This document shows, one piece after another, positions 27,738-35,875 of a stretch of DNA of 64,000 nt. A program made the translations under genes and the position numbers. Below the pieces are notes generated by a model, which saw only the letters and a program-made list of their open reading frames with translations, was not told the DNA's origin and ran no database searches. Position 1 is the first letter of the stretch. Each line of letters opens with the position of its first letter. This DNA is from Alteribacillus sp. YIM 98480 (lineage in GTDB: Bacteria; Bacillota; Bacilli; Bacillales; Marinococcaceae): NCBI RefSeq assembly GCF_009765375.1, contig NZ_VTOK01000017.1, forward strand, positions 1 through 64,000, in the 5' to 3' direction.

Positions 27738-28346
27738 TCATTCTCTAGGAAGCGAATAGGGAGTAGTTATAGAGGCGTAGTCACCAGCTAGACGCGCTAA
27801 AGGTTTCCATTTCTCGATATCTGTTTTGTACGAATCGACATAGATATCTTTATGAACATGAATATGTACGACTTTCCCAAGCACAAAATGAGAAACGCCA
27901 ATAGGAAGAATTTGATCTAGCTTCAGCTCAAATGCAATTGGTGATTCTTTTACCATTGGAGCATTGATTTTGAGAGCAGGCTGAGGTGTCAGGCCGGCTT
28001 GTTGAAATTCGTCAATCTCAGCCGGAAAGGATTTGGAAGAAATATACATTGGACTGCCCAGATGCTCAGGGACGATGTTTATAACATATTCTTTAGTGTC
28101 TCGGATGTTCGTTAGAGTGTCTTTAGCGTTATTGTTATTTCCTGGAGCTATAGAAATGGCCAGCGTAGGCGGGCACGGAGATGCTACGGTAAAAAAACTG
28201 AATGGTGCTAAGTTTAGGATGCGATCTTGACTTTTAGAAGAGACCCATGCGATGGGGCGGGGAACGACAGAACCAATTAATAATTTGTACATGTCTTGTA
28301 CTTTTAGATCATCGGGGTTAAATGTATAAACGTTGTGATCTGGCAT
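27738..28346 (-). CDS. Flavin reductase-like FMN-binding protein (DIM6/NTAB family)
   Basis: About 202 residues starting at ATG 28346, behind GAGGAGG; the longer upstream frame is not used. The family fold binds FMN as a split-barrel dimer and includes flavin reductases and FMN oxygenase-like proteins. Motif GSVVPRPIAWVSS, then NLAPFSFF and PPTLAISI are typical of this larger subfamily, which differs from the short HpaC-like reductases at 34205, 48395 and 59511. It is last in the minus-strand phenol/catechol module. It may recycle reduced flavin or act on a ring-cleavage intermediate; sequence does not decide. Confidence 0.85.
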   Translation of the reverse strand: MPDHNVYTFNPDDLKVQDMYKLLIGSVVPRPIAWVSSKSQDRILNLAPFSFFTVASPCPPTLAISIAPGNNNNAKDTLTNIRDTKEYVINIVPEHLGSPMYISSKSFPAEIDEFQQAGLTPQPALKINAPMVKESPIAFELKLDQILPIGVSHFVLGKVVHIHVHKDIYVDSYKTDIEKWKPLARLAGDYASITTPYSLPRE

Positions 28347-28374
28347 ACTTGTTCCTCCTCTGAATAAAAATGGA

Positions 28375-28393
28375 AGCCCCGCAAAGCGAGGCT
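28375..28393 (-). terminator. Short GC hairpin after the dioxygenase gene
   Basis: On the minus strand AGCCTCGC pairs with GCGGGGCT (one wobble) around TTT and is followed by TCCATTTTTATT. It may reduce read-through from the dioxygenase gene into the flavoprotein gene. Confidence 0.6.
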
Positions 28394-28451
28394 GTACGAT
28401 GTTATTTTCACATATTTTACGCAATGTCGTGTCTCTTAAAACCCGGATTTT

Positions 28452-29234
28452 TTACTTCGGCCGCATGACAAAGTTTAGAGATGCTTTTTTATGATCGCCT
28501 TTATCTTCCAGCTTTGTAACAAGCTCTTCTCTTACCCCTTCAGCCACATCACTTTCGAGCCATTTATCCCCTTCAAAGAAAACTTGTGTAATCAAGGTAT
28601 CATGACCTTCTGCTTCAAACATAATATGAAGGTGAGCCGGCCGCATCGAATGTTGATCCAAATAGTTAAGAAATTCACCAGTTGGGCCTTCTGTTGGAAT
28701 GGAATAAGGGACCGGAACAATCGTTTTTACGGTGAAATCTCCATTCTCATCCGTATAGAAGTGTCCCCTTAAATTGTATCTTGGTGCATCTGAATCAAAA
28801 GCGGAATATTTTGCGGAATTATCGTTCTGCCACATCTCCACGCGGGTGTTTGCAAGCGGTTTACCGGCTGTATTGCTTACATTTCCAGAGAAATATAAGA
28901 CTTCACCCGGTTCATTTGGCCGCTGCGTTAAAACATGCGGTTTTCCTGGCTCTTTTTCAATATAAGGAGAACCTTCGATGAAATAAGGACCTAATAAAGA
29001 CGGCTGCGTTCCTGGCATCTTCGTATACATAGCTTGCAGAACATGGGTTTCTAGAAAAACGTCTGCAAAAAGCGGCAGCTCTCCAGCTTGTCCTAGACGA
29101 TCAGCCCATTTTACAAAGTTTGTGTACTCTTCATGGTTTAACTTCGCTTCTTTTAAAAATTCTTGCATGTGTTTAAGGAACAAATCAAATACTTCTTCCA
29201 CCCGTTCATTTTTTTTAGCTGCTTGTTTTTGCAT
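28452..29234 (-). CDS. Intradiol ring-cleavage dioxygenase, catechol 1,2-dioxygenase type
   Basis: Non-haem Fe(III) enzyme that opens catechols between the two hydroxyls to cis,cis-muconates. About 260 residues. All four iron ligands are visible: Tyr143, Tyr177, His201 and His203 (PAHLHIMF). N-terminal dimerisation helices at 1-70 and GPYFIEGSP at 82-90 are typical of catechol/hydroxyquinol dioxygenases rather than protocatechuate 3,4-dioxygenase. GGAGG precedes ATG 29234. It follows the FAD synthetase gene by 20 bases in the minus-strand operon headed by an HpaB/PheA-type hydroxylase, which gives the order phenol to catechol to muconate. Whether it prefers catechol or hydroxyquinol is unknown. 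Confidence 0.92.
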   Translation of the reverse strand: MQKQAAKKNERVEEVFDLFLKHMQEFLKEAKLNHEEYTNFVKWADRLGQAGELPLFADVFLETHVLQAMYTKMPGTQPSLLGPYFIEGSPYIEKEPGKPHVLTQRPNEPGEVLYFSGNVSNTAGKPLANTRVEMWQNDNSAKYSAFDSDAPRYNLRGHFYTDENGDFTVKTIVPVPYSIPTEGPTGEFLNYLDQHSMRPAHLHIMFEAEGHDTLITQVFFEGDKWLESDVAEGVREELVTKLEDKGDHKKASLNFVMRPK

Positions 29235-29254
29235 TTTTTCTCCTCCTTAAAATA

Positions 29255-29803
29255 TCAAGTATTTAATGATTTGATACGTGGCCGTCCTAGTAAGTGGTCG
29301 GCCTGCTTTCTTTTATTATTTTGAAGCAGTTCTCTTATTCTTGTAGATGAGATAATTTCTCCTTTGTCACAAGTGACAAGAGGATGGACGTTCACATGAA
29401 AGTAGTCAGATAGAAGGTTCGTGTTCCCTTTTTTTCCTTTCCCAAATTGAAAGTTAGGGCCTACCCAAATTTCCTTAGGTCCTAGAAAGCTAAGTTCTAA
29501 GAGAAATTCAAGGGCTTCTCGGGAAGCATATTCCTTATTAAACTCAGCCACTACAACGTAATCAATATCAAATAGTTTGATAAGTTCTATTTTTTCATCG
29601 ACACTTGTTAACACTCTGGTGTTTTGAAAGTGAGCGCGGGGAGGAGGATCAAAGGTGTAAACGACAGAGGGTACCCCTAATTCACGCGCTCGTTTCGCTG
29701 CTTCTTTTATAAGTGTTTGATGACCGCGGTGCAGTCCGTCAAACGCTCCAATGGAAACAACCGAAGACGCTAAGGTGAGGTGGTTATTTTTATAGATGTG
29801 CAC
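29255..29803 (-). CDS. FAD synthetase domain protein (RibF N-terminal domain only)
   Basis: About 182 residues. The nucleotidyltransferase motif GAFDGLHRGH (His25/His28) and the ISSTRIR motif near the C-terminus show an FMN adenylyltransferase, which makes FAD from FMN and ATP. Normal RibF is about 310 residues with a riboflavin kinase domain after this; here that half is absent and the gene simply stops. ATG 29803 follows GAGGAAG. It lies between the FADH2-consuming monooxygenase and the dioxygenase, so it probably raises the FAD supply for the hydroxylase. A second, longer relative is at 48986. Confidence 0.9.
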   Translation of the reverse strand: MHIYKNNHLTLASSVVSIGAFDGLHRGHQTLIKEAAKRARELGVPSVVYTFDPPPRAHFQNTRVLTSVDEKIELIKLFDIDYVVVAEFNKEYASREALEFLLELSFLGPKEIWVGPNFQFGKGKKGNTNLLSDYFHVNVHPLVTCDKGEIISSTRIRELLQNNKRKQADHLLGRPRIKSLNT

Positions 29804-29875
29804 GATTGCTTCCTCCTCTGGTGCTGGTCTGTTGTTATGAAGTACGGCGCGTTTCTTTAGCTTTTGCGCCTGGAA

Positions 29876-31423
29876 TTAGGCTTGTTTGAAATAATTGACA
29901 TCATCTGGATTGATCCATGTGTCATTTACCCAGCCGTCCAGGTCGTAGTCTGCCATGCATTGTTCGGCAAAAGCTTCATAAGCCTCTGCTTCACCTGATT
30001 CTTGAGCAGTGACCAAATTTTCTAAACGGATATTTTCGTGGTTTCCGGAGTAATTTCGTTCATATAATTCATGACGTCCGCCATACTCTGTCCCGACGAT
30101 CTCCCACAGTAATTTGATCAACTTGATTTTTTCAAGGGATTTAATGCCATGGGAGCCTCGGTACAGACGGTCAATCAACGGTCTTAACTCCGGATTTTTA
30201 AAATCAGCCGCACTGGATGGCTGGACGATTAAGTTACCGGCGACAACATTTTCTATAATTTCTTTAATCTTCGGCCAGCCCTCAGACATGAAGACGCGGT
30301 ATGACAGCCCATAGTTCAAATTGGGAAGGACTGTGCCGTTACGTCCTTTATCTGGGTTTAAGGCCATGGCATCACTCATTGACCAGAACATGTTTTTCCA
30401 GGCTAGAACTTCGCCAACGTTTGCCTGCACTCCGCGGAATTGGTCCGTCCCATTTGTTTTTACGGCTTTAATTAATAATCCTGAAATAAAATCCAGTTTC
30501 ACTGCTAATCTCGTTACGCCATGAAACGTAAAACGATGAAGAAAACCGCTGTCCGGGAAGAAACTGTTCGCTTTATCCACGTCTTTATAAATAAGAATGT
30601 TTTCCCAAGGAATTAATGCTCTTTCAAAAATTAATACGGCATCGTTTTCATCAAAACGGCTGCTTAATGGATAATCAAATGGACTTCCCATCACAGAAGC
30701 CTGCATTTCATAGGACTGGCGGCAGATAAGCTTGACTCCCGGTGTATCCATTGGAGCGACAAAGACAAGAGCCATATCTTCGGATCCAACCGGAACAGCA
30801 CCGTAATGAGCGACAAAATTGTAATTGGTTAAAGCAGAACCAGTGGCAACCATTTTTGCGCCGCTTACAATGACACCTTCATCTGTTTCTTCTTCGGCTC
30901 GAACAAACACGTCATTAACGGCTTCCATCGGTTTGTTCCGGTCTACCGGCGGATTAATAATCGCGTGGTTAAAGAACCAGTTTTTCTCTTGGGCTTCTTT
31001 ATACCAGTATCTTGCGTTATCAGAGTAAGGAGCATAGTAATCCGGATCGGCGCCTAATGTAGCCAAAAAGGAAGCTTTGTAATCGGGAGATCTGCCCATT
31101 TGTCCGTATGTGATTTTTGCCCATTCCGCAATAGCATCTCTAGAATGGCGAAGGTCTTCAACCGTCTTGTCAAAGGTAAAAAATTTATGAGTATAACCGT
31201 TGTTGCCGGTATCGGTTTTAGTCGTGAGAATATTTTTTGTTTTTTCGTCATGTAAGGCATCGTATTGTTTCGCGATAGATCTGGCGGCGTTTCGAAAAGC
31301 AGGATGAGTGGTTACGTCCTTTACTTTCTCGCCGTTAATCCAAACTTCCCTATTATCTTTTAAACTTTCTAAATATTCTTTTCCTGTAAGTGGTCGTTGG
31401 GTTTTTTGTCGTTGTTGAAGCAT
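29876..31423 (-). CDS. FADH2-dependent monooxygenase, HpaB/PheA1 family
   Basis: Large component of a two-component flavin monooxygenase, about 515 residues, that uses free FADH2 and O2 to hydroxylate a phenol ortho to its OH. Family features: RPLTGKEYLESLKDNREVWINGE at the start, YGQMGRSPDYKASFL near 120, the FDYPLSSRFDENDAVLIFE and WENILIY segments near 250, and EYGGRHELYERNYSGNHE near the C-terminus. GAAGGAGG precedes ATG 31423. Partner reductase candidate is at 34205. Association with an intradiol dioxygenase and an XylR_N-type activator points to phenol or 4-hydroxyphenylacetate as substrate; phenol 2-hydroxylase of Geobacillus (PheA) has the same build. Confidence 0.92.
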   Translation of the reverse strand: MLQQRQKTQRPLTGKEYLESLKDNREVWINGEKVKDVTTHPAFRNAARSIAKQYDALHDEKTKNILTTKTDTGNNGYTHKFFTFDKTVEDLRHSRDAIAEWAKITYGQMGRSPDYKASFLATLGADPDYYAPYSDNARYWYKEAQEKNWFFNHAIINPPVDRNKPMEAVNDVFVRAEEETDEGVIVSGAKMVATGSALTNYNFVAHYGAVPVGSEDMALVFVAPMDTPGVKLICRQSYEMQASVMGSPFDYPLSSRFDENDAVLIFERALIPWENILIYKDVDKANSFFPDSGFLHRFTFHGVTRLAVKLDFISGLLIKAVKTNGTDQFRGVQANVGEVLAWKNMFWSMSDAMALNPDKGRNGTVLPNLNYGLSYRVFMSEGWPKIKEIIENVVAGNLIVQPSSAADFKNPELRPLIDRLYRGSHGIKSLEKIKLIKLLWEIVGTEYGGRHELYERNYSGNHENIRLENLVTAQESGEAEAYEAFAEQCMADYDLDGWVNDTWINPDDVNYFKQA

Positions 31424-31454
31424 AGAAAAAATCCTCCTTCAAAACTTTTTCCAA

Positions 31455-31468
31455 TTTAAGCGCTTTCA
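31455..31468 (-). promoter_or_regulatory. cre-like CcpA site before the phenol hydroxylase gene
   Basis: On the minus strand TGAAAGCGCTTAAA matches TGWAANCGNTNWCA at 13 of 14 positions. It lies about 32 bases before ATG 31423 and just downstream of the proposed -10, ideal for catabolite repression. Confidence 0.6.
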
Positions 31469-31480
31469 ATTGGTACTTTC

Positions 31481-31509
31481 ATTATGATGTTTTTTCTGAA
31501 TAATTTGAA
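31481..31509 (-). promoter_or_regulatory. Candidate sigma-A promoter of the hydroxylase operon
   Basis: Read on the minus strand, TTCAAA and CATAAT are 17 bases apart, about 58 bases before ATG 31423. The cre-like site lies about 12 bases downstream. Moderate match only. Confidence 0.45.
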
Positions 31510-31583
31510 CTGTAAAAAAACGTGGATGTATTAGTTATCACTTTCTATTTTTGTGGTATGGTGCAGTGCTCAGGTTGATAGGG

Positions 31584-32254
31584 AAGCGCTGAATGGATGG
31601 GAAATGCTGAACCAGAGGGAGGAAGAGCTGAAAGGAGGAGAAGGAGAGCCGGAAAAAGAAAGAGCAGAGCTGAAATATCCGAGAGAAGCGCTGAATGAAA
31701 CTGGGAAGTGCTGAACCAGAGGGAGGAAGAGCTGAAAGAAGGTGAAGAAGAGCCGGAAAAAGAAAGAGCAGAGCTGAAATATCTGAGAGAAGCGCTGAAT
31801 GGATGGGAAGCGCTGAACCAGAGGGAGGAAGAGCTGAAAGGAGGAGAAGGAGAGCCGAAAAAAGAAAGAGCAGGGCTGAAATATCCGAGAGAAGCGCTGA
31901 ATGGATGGGAAGTGCTGAACCAGAGGGAGGAAGAGCTGAAAGAAGGTGAAGAAGAGCCGGAAAAAGAAAGAGCAGAGCTGAAATATCTGAGAGAAGCGCT
32001 GAATGAAACTGGGAAGTGCTGAACCAGAGGGAGGAAGAGCTGAAAGAAGGTGAAGAAGAGCCGGAAAAAGAAAGAGCAGAGCTGAAATATCTGAGAGAAG
32101 CGCTGAATGGATGGGAAACGTTGAACCAGAGGGAGGAAGAGCTGAAAGGAGGAGAAGGAGAGCCGGAAAAAGAAAGAGCAGAGCTGAAATATCTGAGAGA
32201 AGCGCTGAATGAAACTGGGAAGTGCTGAACCAGAGGGAGGAAGAGCTGAAATAA
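31584..32254. repeat. Tandem-repeat array, seven units of 102 or 104 bp
   Basis: The marker AAGCGCTGAAT starts units at 31584, 31686, 31790, 31892, 31994, 32098 and 32200: spacings 102, 104, 102, 102, 104, 102. Read on the plus strand each unit gives a 34-residue Glu/Lys/Leu-rich, probably coiled-coil repeat (LNQREEELKEGEEEPEKER...). The 104-bp form (GAATGAAACTGGGAAG in place of GAATGGATGGGAAG) shifts the frame and ends it, giving chained frames 31604-31714, 31708-32022, 32016-32228 and 32222-32254, each stop inside GTGCTGA with the next GTG. The minus strand is also open in two frames (Ser/Leu/Phe-rich), but only because the unit has few stops. No ribosome site is seen before the first frame; I treat it as a minisatellite, coding status open. 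It fills most of the 31424-32368 gap. Confidence 0.9.
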
Positions 32255-32312
32255 AAAAAGAAGATTTAAAAGAAGGTTTAAATGGAGAAAGAAATAGCGA
32301 GACATTGAACAA

Positions 32313-32367
32313 AGCCATAATATACCAACATCCATTAATAAAAATAATATATTATGGCTTATTCTTT
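32313..32367 (+). terminator. Long hairpin with T-rich tail
   Basis: AGCCATAATATA (32313-32324) pairs perfectly with TATATTATGGCT (32348-32359), followed by TATTCTTTT. It could stop any plus-strand transcript of the repeat array, and also overlaps the end of the minus-strand regulator gene. Confidence 0.55.
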
Positions 32368-32368
32368 T

Positions 32369-34168
32369 CTAGTGGGACGCCGTATTTTGTTTGCTGTTTA
32401 TTTTAATGGCAAAATATATTTGAATAGCTAACTGACATTGAAAGCGGCCGGGACCGGATTTTAAATCAACATCACATAAATTCTCAATTCGCTCCAAGCG
32501 GTAGCGCAGGCCGGCGATGGAAAGGTGAAGATCATCAGCTGTTTGTTGGAGGTTGCCGTTATTATCAAGATAAGATTTCAACGTTAGCAGTAGATTGGTT
32601 TGACTGGTTTGATCATATTCGACCAGTTCCCCAATTGTTTTTTGGTAAAAATCAATGAGTTCTTTTTGATCGGTTCCTTTTAAAAACATAATGACCGGTT
32701 CTATATCTTCGTAGAACGATATACGGTTTTCTGAAGGCTGCGTCAGTTGAATAAAGTCACTAATGGTACAAGCATCTTGATAACTTTTTGTGAGAGACTG
32801 CAAGCTTTGTGATTCTCGGCCGACCCCAATATAAACCGCAGCAGCAGGGAATTTTTTGTGCAGGGACTTCGCAATGCTAGAAGCAACTTCCTTTGAGTGT
32901 TCTGCATCTTCTTTGGATAAAATGATAATAATATATTGACCTTTGGAGAAAACGTCTTTGTCTGCATAGGTTGTATTTAAAAACTGCAGGACTTCTTTGC
33001 AGTTCGTTTTTGGTTCTATTTTTATAGAAAGTACACGATTTAAGGAATCAGGGCGAAAATTGAATAAGTGAGAGCGTTTTTCAAACGTTTCATTATCTAC
33101 ATGGTTGAGCATTTCTTCAAAAAATTCTTCTTTCTTTTTCCATAGTGACCTGGTTATTTTCCATTGATGAAAAAGTTGAATAGTGAACACACCTAATGCT
33201 CGTTTAATAATGAACTGGTCTTTATTTCTCATTTTTTCGTGCCCGATAATGACCATTCTGCCAAGATTTACGTTATTGGCCCGAATAGGGAAAGTCGCAA
33301 TGTCATTTTGTTTTTCTTCGGAATAGATGGATTTATCTGCCCAATTGTCATAAACTACTTTGTCCTCTTCCTTTAAGAAAGCGCTTTCAATTATTTGATT
33401 ATAATAATCTACAACAATGCTTTTGTTTAAAGTTTTTGCTACAAAATCAATCGTTTCAGAAAAATCTTTATCTTCAAGAAATAAGTTGGTCAACTCTTCT
33501 TGAATCTTATCGGACTCCATTATATTTTTATTTATTTCGTGAAGTTCATTATAGGCGCGGTCTAGTTCAGAAGCGAGTGACTCTGCTTTATAGTATCTCA
33601 TGTCTTTTTTATGTTTTTCTTCGAGGTGATCCATCGTTTTCGCCACAAAACGGCAATAGTCATCACCTTTACCAGCACACTTGTCTTCATATACAATTAC
33701 ATCTTTTCCGAAGGTACTAGTAAGGTAGCCGCTTGCATAACCGACTAGGATCCAGCAGACTGTGTCTGTACTGTAACCATAATGATTAATATGTTCCACT
33801 GCTTCAAATGAATTTCTCCAAAATCCTGTAAAATGAAGAGACGATTCAGTGGCTTCTATCATATCAGGCTCTACGGTAACAACACCTTCTAACGTATGAA
33901 GAACCGGCCCTGCAAGCATTAACTCTTCTTGTGTTTCCCACTCATACATACTGGCAATGCTCTCACCGTCTTTCATTCCCCAAGCCCAGCCGTATCTCAT
34001 TAAAAATCCTTTTGCTCTTTCCATGCCAAGGGTGTTGATTAAATCTCTACGCAGCAGTCCAAGCCCTTCTACCGAAACTAAAGCCATTCGTTTTTGGTTA
34101 AATGTAATCATGCCAGTGCGGGGATTAATATCTATTAGGTTATCAAATAACAATTGATGAGCCCTCAT
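32369..34168 (-). CDS. XylR_N/V4R sensor regulator with PucR-type helix-turn-helix
   Basis: About 599 residues. N-terminal XylR_N-like domain (1-95, INPRTGMITFNQKRM...), the aromatic-sensing module of phenol/toluene activators, then a V4R domain (about 100-190) with CAGKGDDYCRFVAKTM, a helical linker, a middle GAF-like region, and a C-terminal PucR HTH (about 535-590, YLDNNGNLQQTADDLHLSIAGLRYRLERIENL). Unlike XylR/DmpR there is no AAA+ sigma-54 domain: the sensor is joined to a sigma-A-type output. Start ATG 34168 follows AAAGGGG. It lies between the reductase and hydroxylase genes and most likely activates them on binding phenol or catechol-like effectors. Confidence 0.9.
   Translation of the reverse strand: MRAHQLLFDNLIDINPRTGMITFNQKRMALVSVEGLGLLRRDLINTLGMERAKGFLMRYGWAWGMKDGESIASMYEWETQEELMLAGPVLHTLEGVVTVEPDMIEATESSLHFTGFWRNSFEAVEHINHYGYSTDTVCWILVGYASGYLTSTFGKDVIVYEDKCAGKGDDYCRFVAKTMDHLEEKHKKDMRYYKAESLASELDRAYNELHEINKNIMESDKIQEELTNLFLEDKDFSETIDFVAKTLNKSIVVDYYNQIIESAFLKEEDKVVYDNWADKSIYSEEKQNDIATFPIRANNVNLGRMVIIGHEKMRNKDQFIIKRALGVFTIQLFHQWKITRSLWKKKEEFFEEMLNHVDNETFEKRSHLFNFRPDSLNRVLSIKIEPKTNCKEVLQFLNTTYADKDVFSKGQYIIIILSKEDAEHSKEVASSIAKSLHKKFPAAAVYIGVGRESQSLQSLTKSYQDACTISDFIQLTQPSENRISFYEDIEPVIMFLKGTDQKELIDFYQKTIGELVEYDQTSQTNLLLTLKSYLDNNGNLQQTADDLHLSIAGLRYRLERIENLCDVDLKSGPGRFQCQLAIQIYFAIKINSKQNTASH
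33376..33389 (-). promoter_or_regulatory. cre-like sequence inside the sensor-regulator gene
   Basis: TGAAAGCGCTTTCT on the minus strand differs from the cre consensus only at the last base. It lies inside the coding region, about 780 bases after the start; roadblock repression by CcpA is possible, as is chance. Confidence 0.35.
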
Positions 34169-34204
34169 TTCATACCCCTTTCTTAATGTGTTGAGGAGCT
34201 ACAG

Positions 34205-34666
34205 CTATTTAGCTACAACTTCAGAAAATGTACCACAGAAATAAAGCAGTGGATTCCCGCTATTATACTCAAATTCTTTTACTTCACCAAGGTAGAGAAC
34301 ATGGTCGCCGCCATCATAAGCAGCCCAAGGTTCGCACTCAATATGAGCAAGCGAGTTTTTTATGCGGTATCCTAATTTTCCTTTTTCCCATTCAAAAGGC
34401 TTAGGATCTTGAGCCCGTCCGGCAAAGTGTATGGCTGTATCCTGCTGGCTGTCTGTTAACACGTTTACGATAAATCTATTGTCTTTTAACACATTTAAAG
34501 CCGTAGTATTTCGGTCCACCGACACTAACACGAGCATGGGATTAAGGGAGACAGATGTAAACGAGTTAACGGTAAAACCGTGTGTGCCGGCTTCTGTTGC
34601 GCTTGTTACAACGGTGACACCGGTTGCGAAATGTCCCATACAATTGCGGAAATCTTTCGGATTCAT
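34205..34666 (-). CDS. Short-chain flavin reductase, HpaC family
   Basis: About 153 residues; supplies FADH2 from NAD(P)H to the HpaB/PheA-type hydroxylase. Typical start NPKDFRNCMGHFATGVTVVTS, then GFTVNSFTSVSLNPMLVLVSV (flavin-binding), NRFIVNVL and GGDHVLYLGEV near the C-terminus with the GDH motif. I choose ATG 34666, 8 bases after GGAG, over GTG 34675. It is first in the minus-strand set. The same family occurs at 48395 and 59511, each beside its own HpaB-like gene. Confidence 0.92.
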   Translation of the reverse strand: MNPKDFRNCMGHFATGVTVVTSATEAGTHGFTVNSFTSVSLNPMLVLVSVDRNTTALNVLKDNRFIVNVLTDSQQDTAIHFAGRAQDPKPFEWEKGKLGYRIKNSLAHIECEPWAAYDGGDHVLYLGEVKEFEYNSGNPLLYFCGTFSEVVAK

Positions 34667-34690
34667 CCCTAACACTCCTTGTTATTTGTG

Positions 34691-34719
34691 ATTTTAGCAA
34701 TTTGTTTAAATTGTAACAA
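34691..34719 (-). promoter_or_regulatory. Promoter with internal dyad before the flavin reductase gene
   Basis: On the minus strand TTGTTA and TAAAAT stand 17 bases apart, about 25 bases before ATG 34666. Between them lies the dyad CAATTT-N4-AAATTG (34698-34713), a plausible operator, perhaps for the sensor-regulator encoded downstream. Confidence 0.5.
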
Positions 34720-35082
34720 TATTGAGTTAAATGATATACCGCAAAAAACATTAGAGAATGTTCTGATTACTTGCAGAAAGGTAGGGATGATATAAAAGCG
34801 TTTAGCGCTTAAAGAATTCTTCAATAAATGTACGCAAAAACCTTTCAGCTTTCTCAGCAAAATTACCATTAGTTCATTAATGACCATTCAAAAAAGTGCC
34901 CCGCATAAAAATTAAGAACCATATAGATATTATTTTTTTGACTTGCAAATACTCTGTAAATTTACCCATTTATTCCTCTCCCTATATTTCACGATCAACT
35001 TTATAAATGCCTTCTGTTTTACCAAACTGGTTAATCAATACTATTCTCATAACCTCATTACCTAGTTGTTATGTAGGTAGTT

Positions 35083-35144
35083 TAAGAAAAGCGCAAGCGC
35101 CCTGATCAGCCGCGATAGGTTCTGGAGCTTTCGCGCAGGGTCGC
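35083..35144. repeat. Dispersed repeat, left copy
   Basis: This 62-base block (TAAGAAAAGCGCAAGCGCCC...) recurs inverted at 36222-36283 with two mismatches. It contains the small palindrome GCGCAAGCGC and is much GC-richer than the flanks. The GC-rich continuation to 35215 also ends in short hairpins. Such elements are common between genes in Bacillus relatives. Confidence 0.8.
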
Positions 35145-35248
35145 TTGCGGCCCGGAGTCGAAAGGGAAGAAATCCCGACCCCGAGCGGCTGGGCGCTGAA
35201 GCTGGACATCAAAAACGCCAACTATTTATAATTTCTTACCTTTTAAAA

Positions 35249-35290
35249 AAAGGCTGCCCTCAAAGACGGTTGGTCACTGGGGGCAGCCCG
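35249..35290 (-). terminator. Terminator of the small minus-strand gene
   Basis: On the minus strand GGCTGCCCC pairs with AGGGCAGCC, one wobble, and is followed by seven T. It sits 10 bases beyond the stop of the 89-residue gene. Confidence 0.85.
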
Positions 35291-35299
35291 TATTTATCA

Positions 35300-35569
35300 T
35301 TACAATGCAATTGCATCTTTTTTCAATTCTTCGCGAAGGAGCTCATAGTTCACGCTTAATTTGCCATTCTCCCAGCCTTTTTTGTAGCCTTTTTCAAACG
35401 CAGTGTCAGCTGTAAGTTCCTCTACTTCTTTGACAGCATCTACTACTTCATCTAAGAGCGTAATATCAATGCCATGTTCATTCAGTTTGTCAGCTAATGT
35501 TTGAAATGAGTCAGCAAATTTTTCTCTTTTTTCTGAGAACAGCACGTGCTGATAAATAGGATATTTCAT
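35300..35569 (-). CDS. Small hypothetical protein, 89 residues
   Basis: I do not recognise the family. The protein is charged, mostly helical in outlook and without membrane segments or cysteines; residues 20-60 (FQTLADKLNEHGIDITLLDEVVDAVKEVEEL) could form helices and 62-75 carries KGYKKGWENGK. GGAGGATT lies before ATG 35569 and a clear terminator follows the stop, so it is a real, separately transcribed gene. It stands between two repeat copies and has no evident link to the catabolic genes; its small size and own transcription unit would fit a regulatory or antitoxin-like protein, but nothing shows this. Confidence 0.75.
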   Translation of the reverse strand: MKYPIYQHVLFSEKREKFADSFQTLADKLNEHGIDITLLDEVVDAVKEVEELTADTAFEKGYKKGWENGKLSVNYELLREELKKDAIAL

Positions 35570-35689
35570 ATTTTTTAATCCTCCTTCTAGTAAACTTTTA
35601 TATTAGTATCAGCCATAATCGATTTTTTTATACTTTGAATCCATTTCATAAGTACTATTTTGATTATCAAAAACGAACATTATATCGAT

Positions 35690-35875
35690 TGTAGCGGAGG
35701 AGGCGACTGCGGGATAAGCTTGAGCTGAAGACCCCGCAGGAAGCTCGCTGCCGAGGAGGCTGAAGCTAGACTGCGGCAAAGAAGACAACTACGAGAACGA
35801 ACAAAGGGAGTTGGAGTAGATGTCGCGCTTGTGCCCCGAGGATGAAAGCGTCCGCCTGAAGCGTAAATCGAACAA
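35690..35875. repeat. GC-rich intergenic repeat-like block
   Basis: Sharp rise in GC with motifs such as GGAGGAGGCGACTGCGGG and GCCGAGGAGGCTGAAGC, unlike the AT-rich flanks and with no supported reading frame. It resembles dispersed elements found many times in Bacillus genomes; copy number cannot be seen here. Confidence 0.5.

Larger units (their letters stand above)
34720..35299. other. Intergenic region with dispersed repeat
   Basis: No convincing gene. It holds the 62-base repeat at 35083-35144 with GC-rich continuation to about 35215, a possible 22-codon minus-strand frame (34982-35050, ATG-TAG, weak ribosome site), and the terminator of the small gene at 35300. Confidence 0.5.

Noticed and set aside
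31584-32254. CRISPR array
   Set aside because: The array is a head-to-tail repeat of long, almost identical units with no unique spacers and no cas genes nearby.
31538-32335. Long minus-strand frames (about 260 residues, Ser/Phe/Leu-rich) over the tandem repeats
   Set aside because: They are open in two frames at once only because the repeat unit lacks stops on that strand; no ribosome site, low complexity, no family.
34982-35050. 22-codon minus-strand frame with ATG and TAG
   Set aside because: Only a weak ribosome site and no terminator or homology; kept as a note in the intergenic entry, not as a gene.
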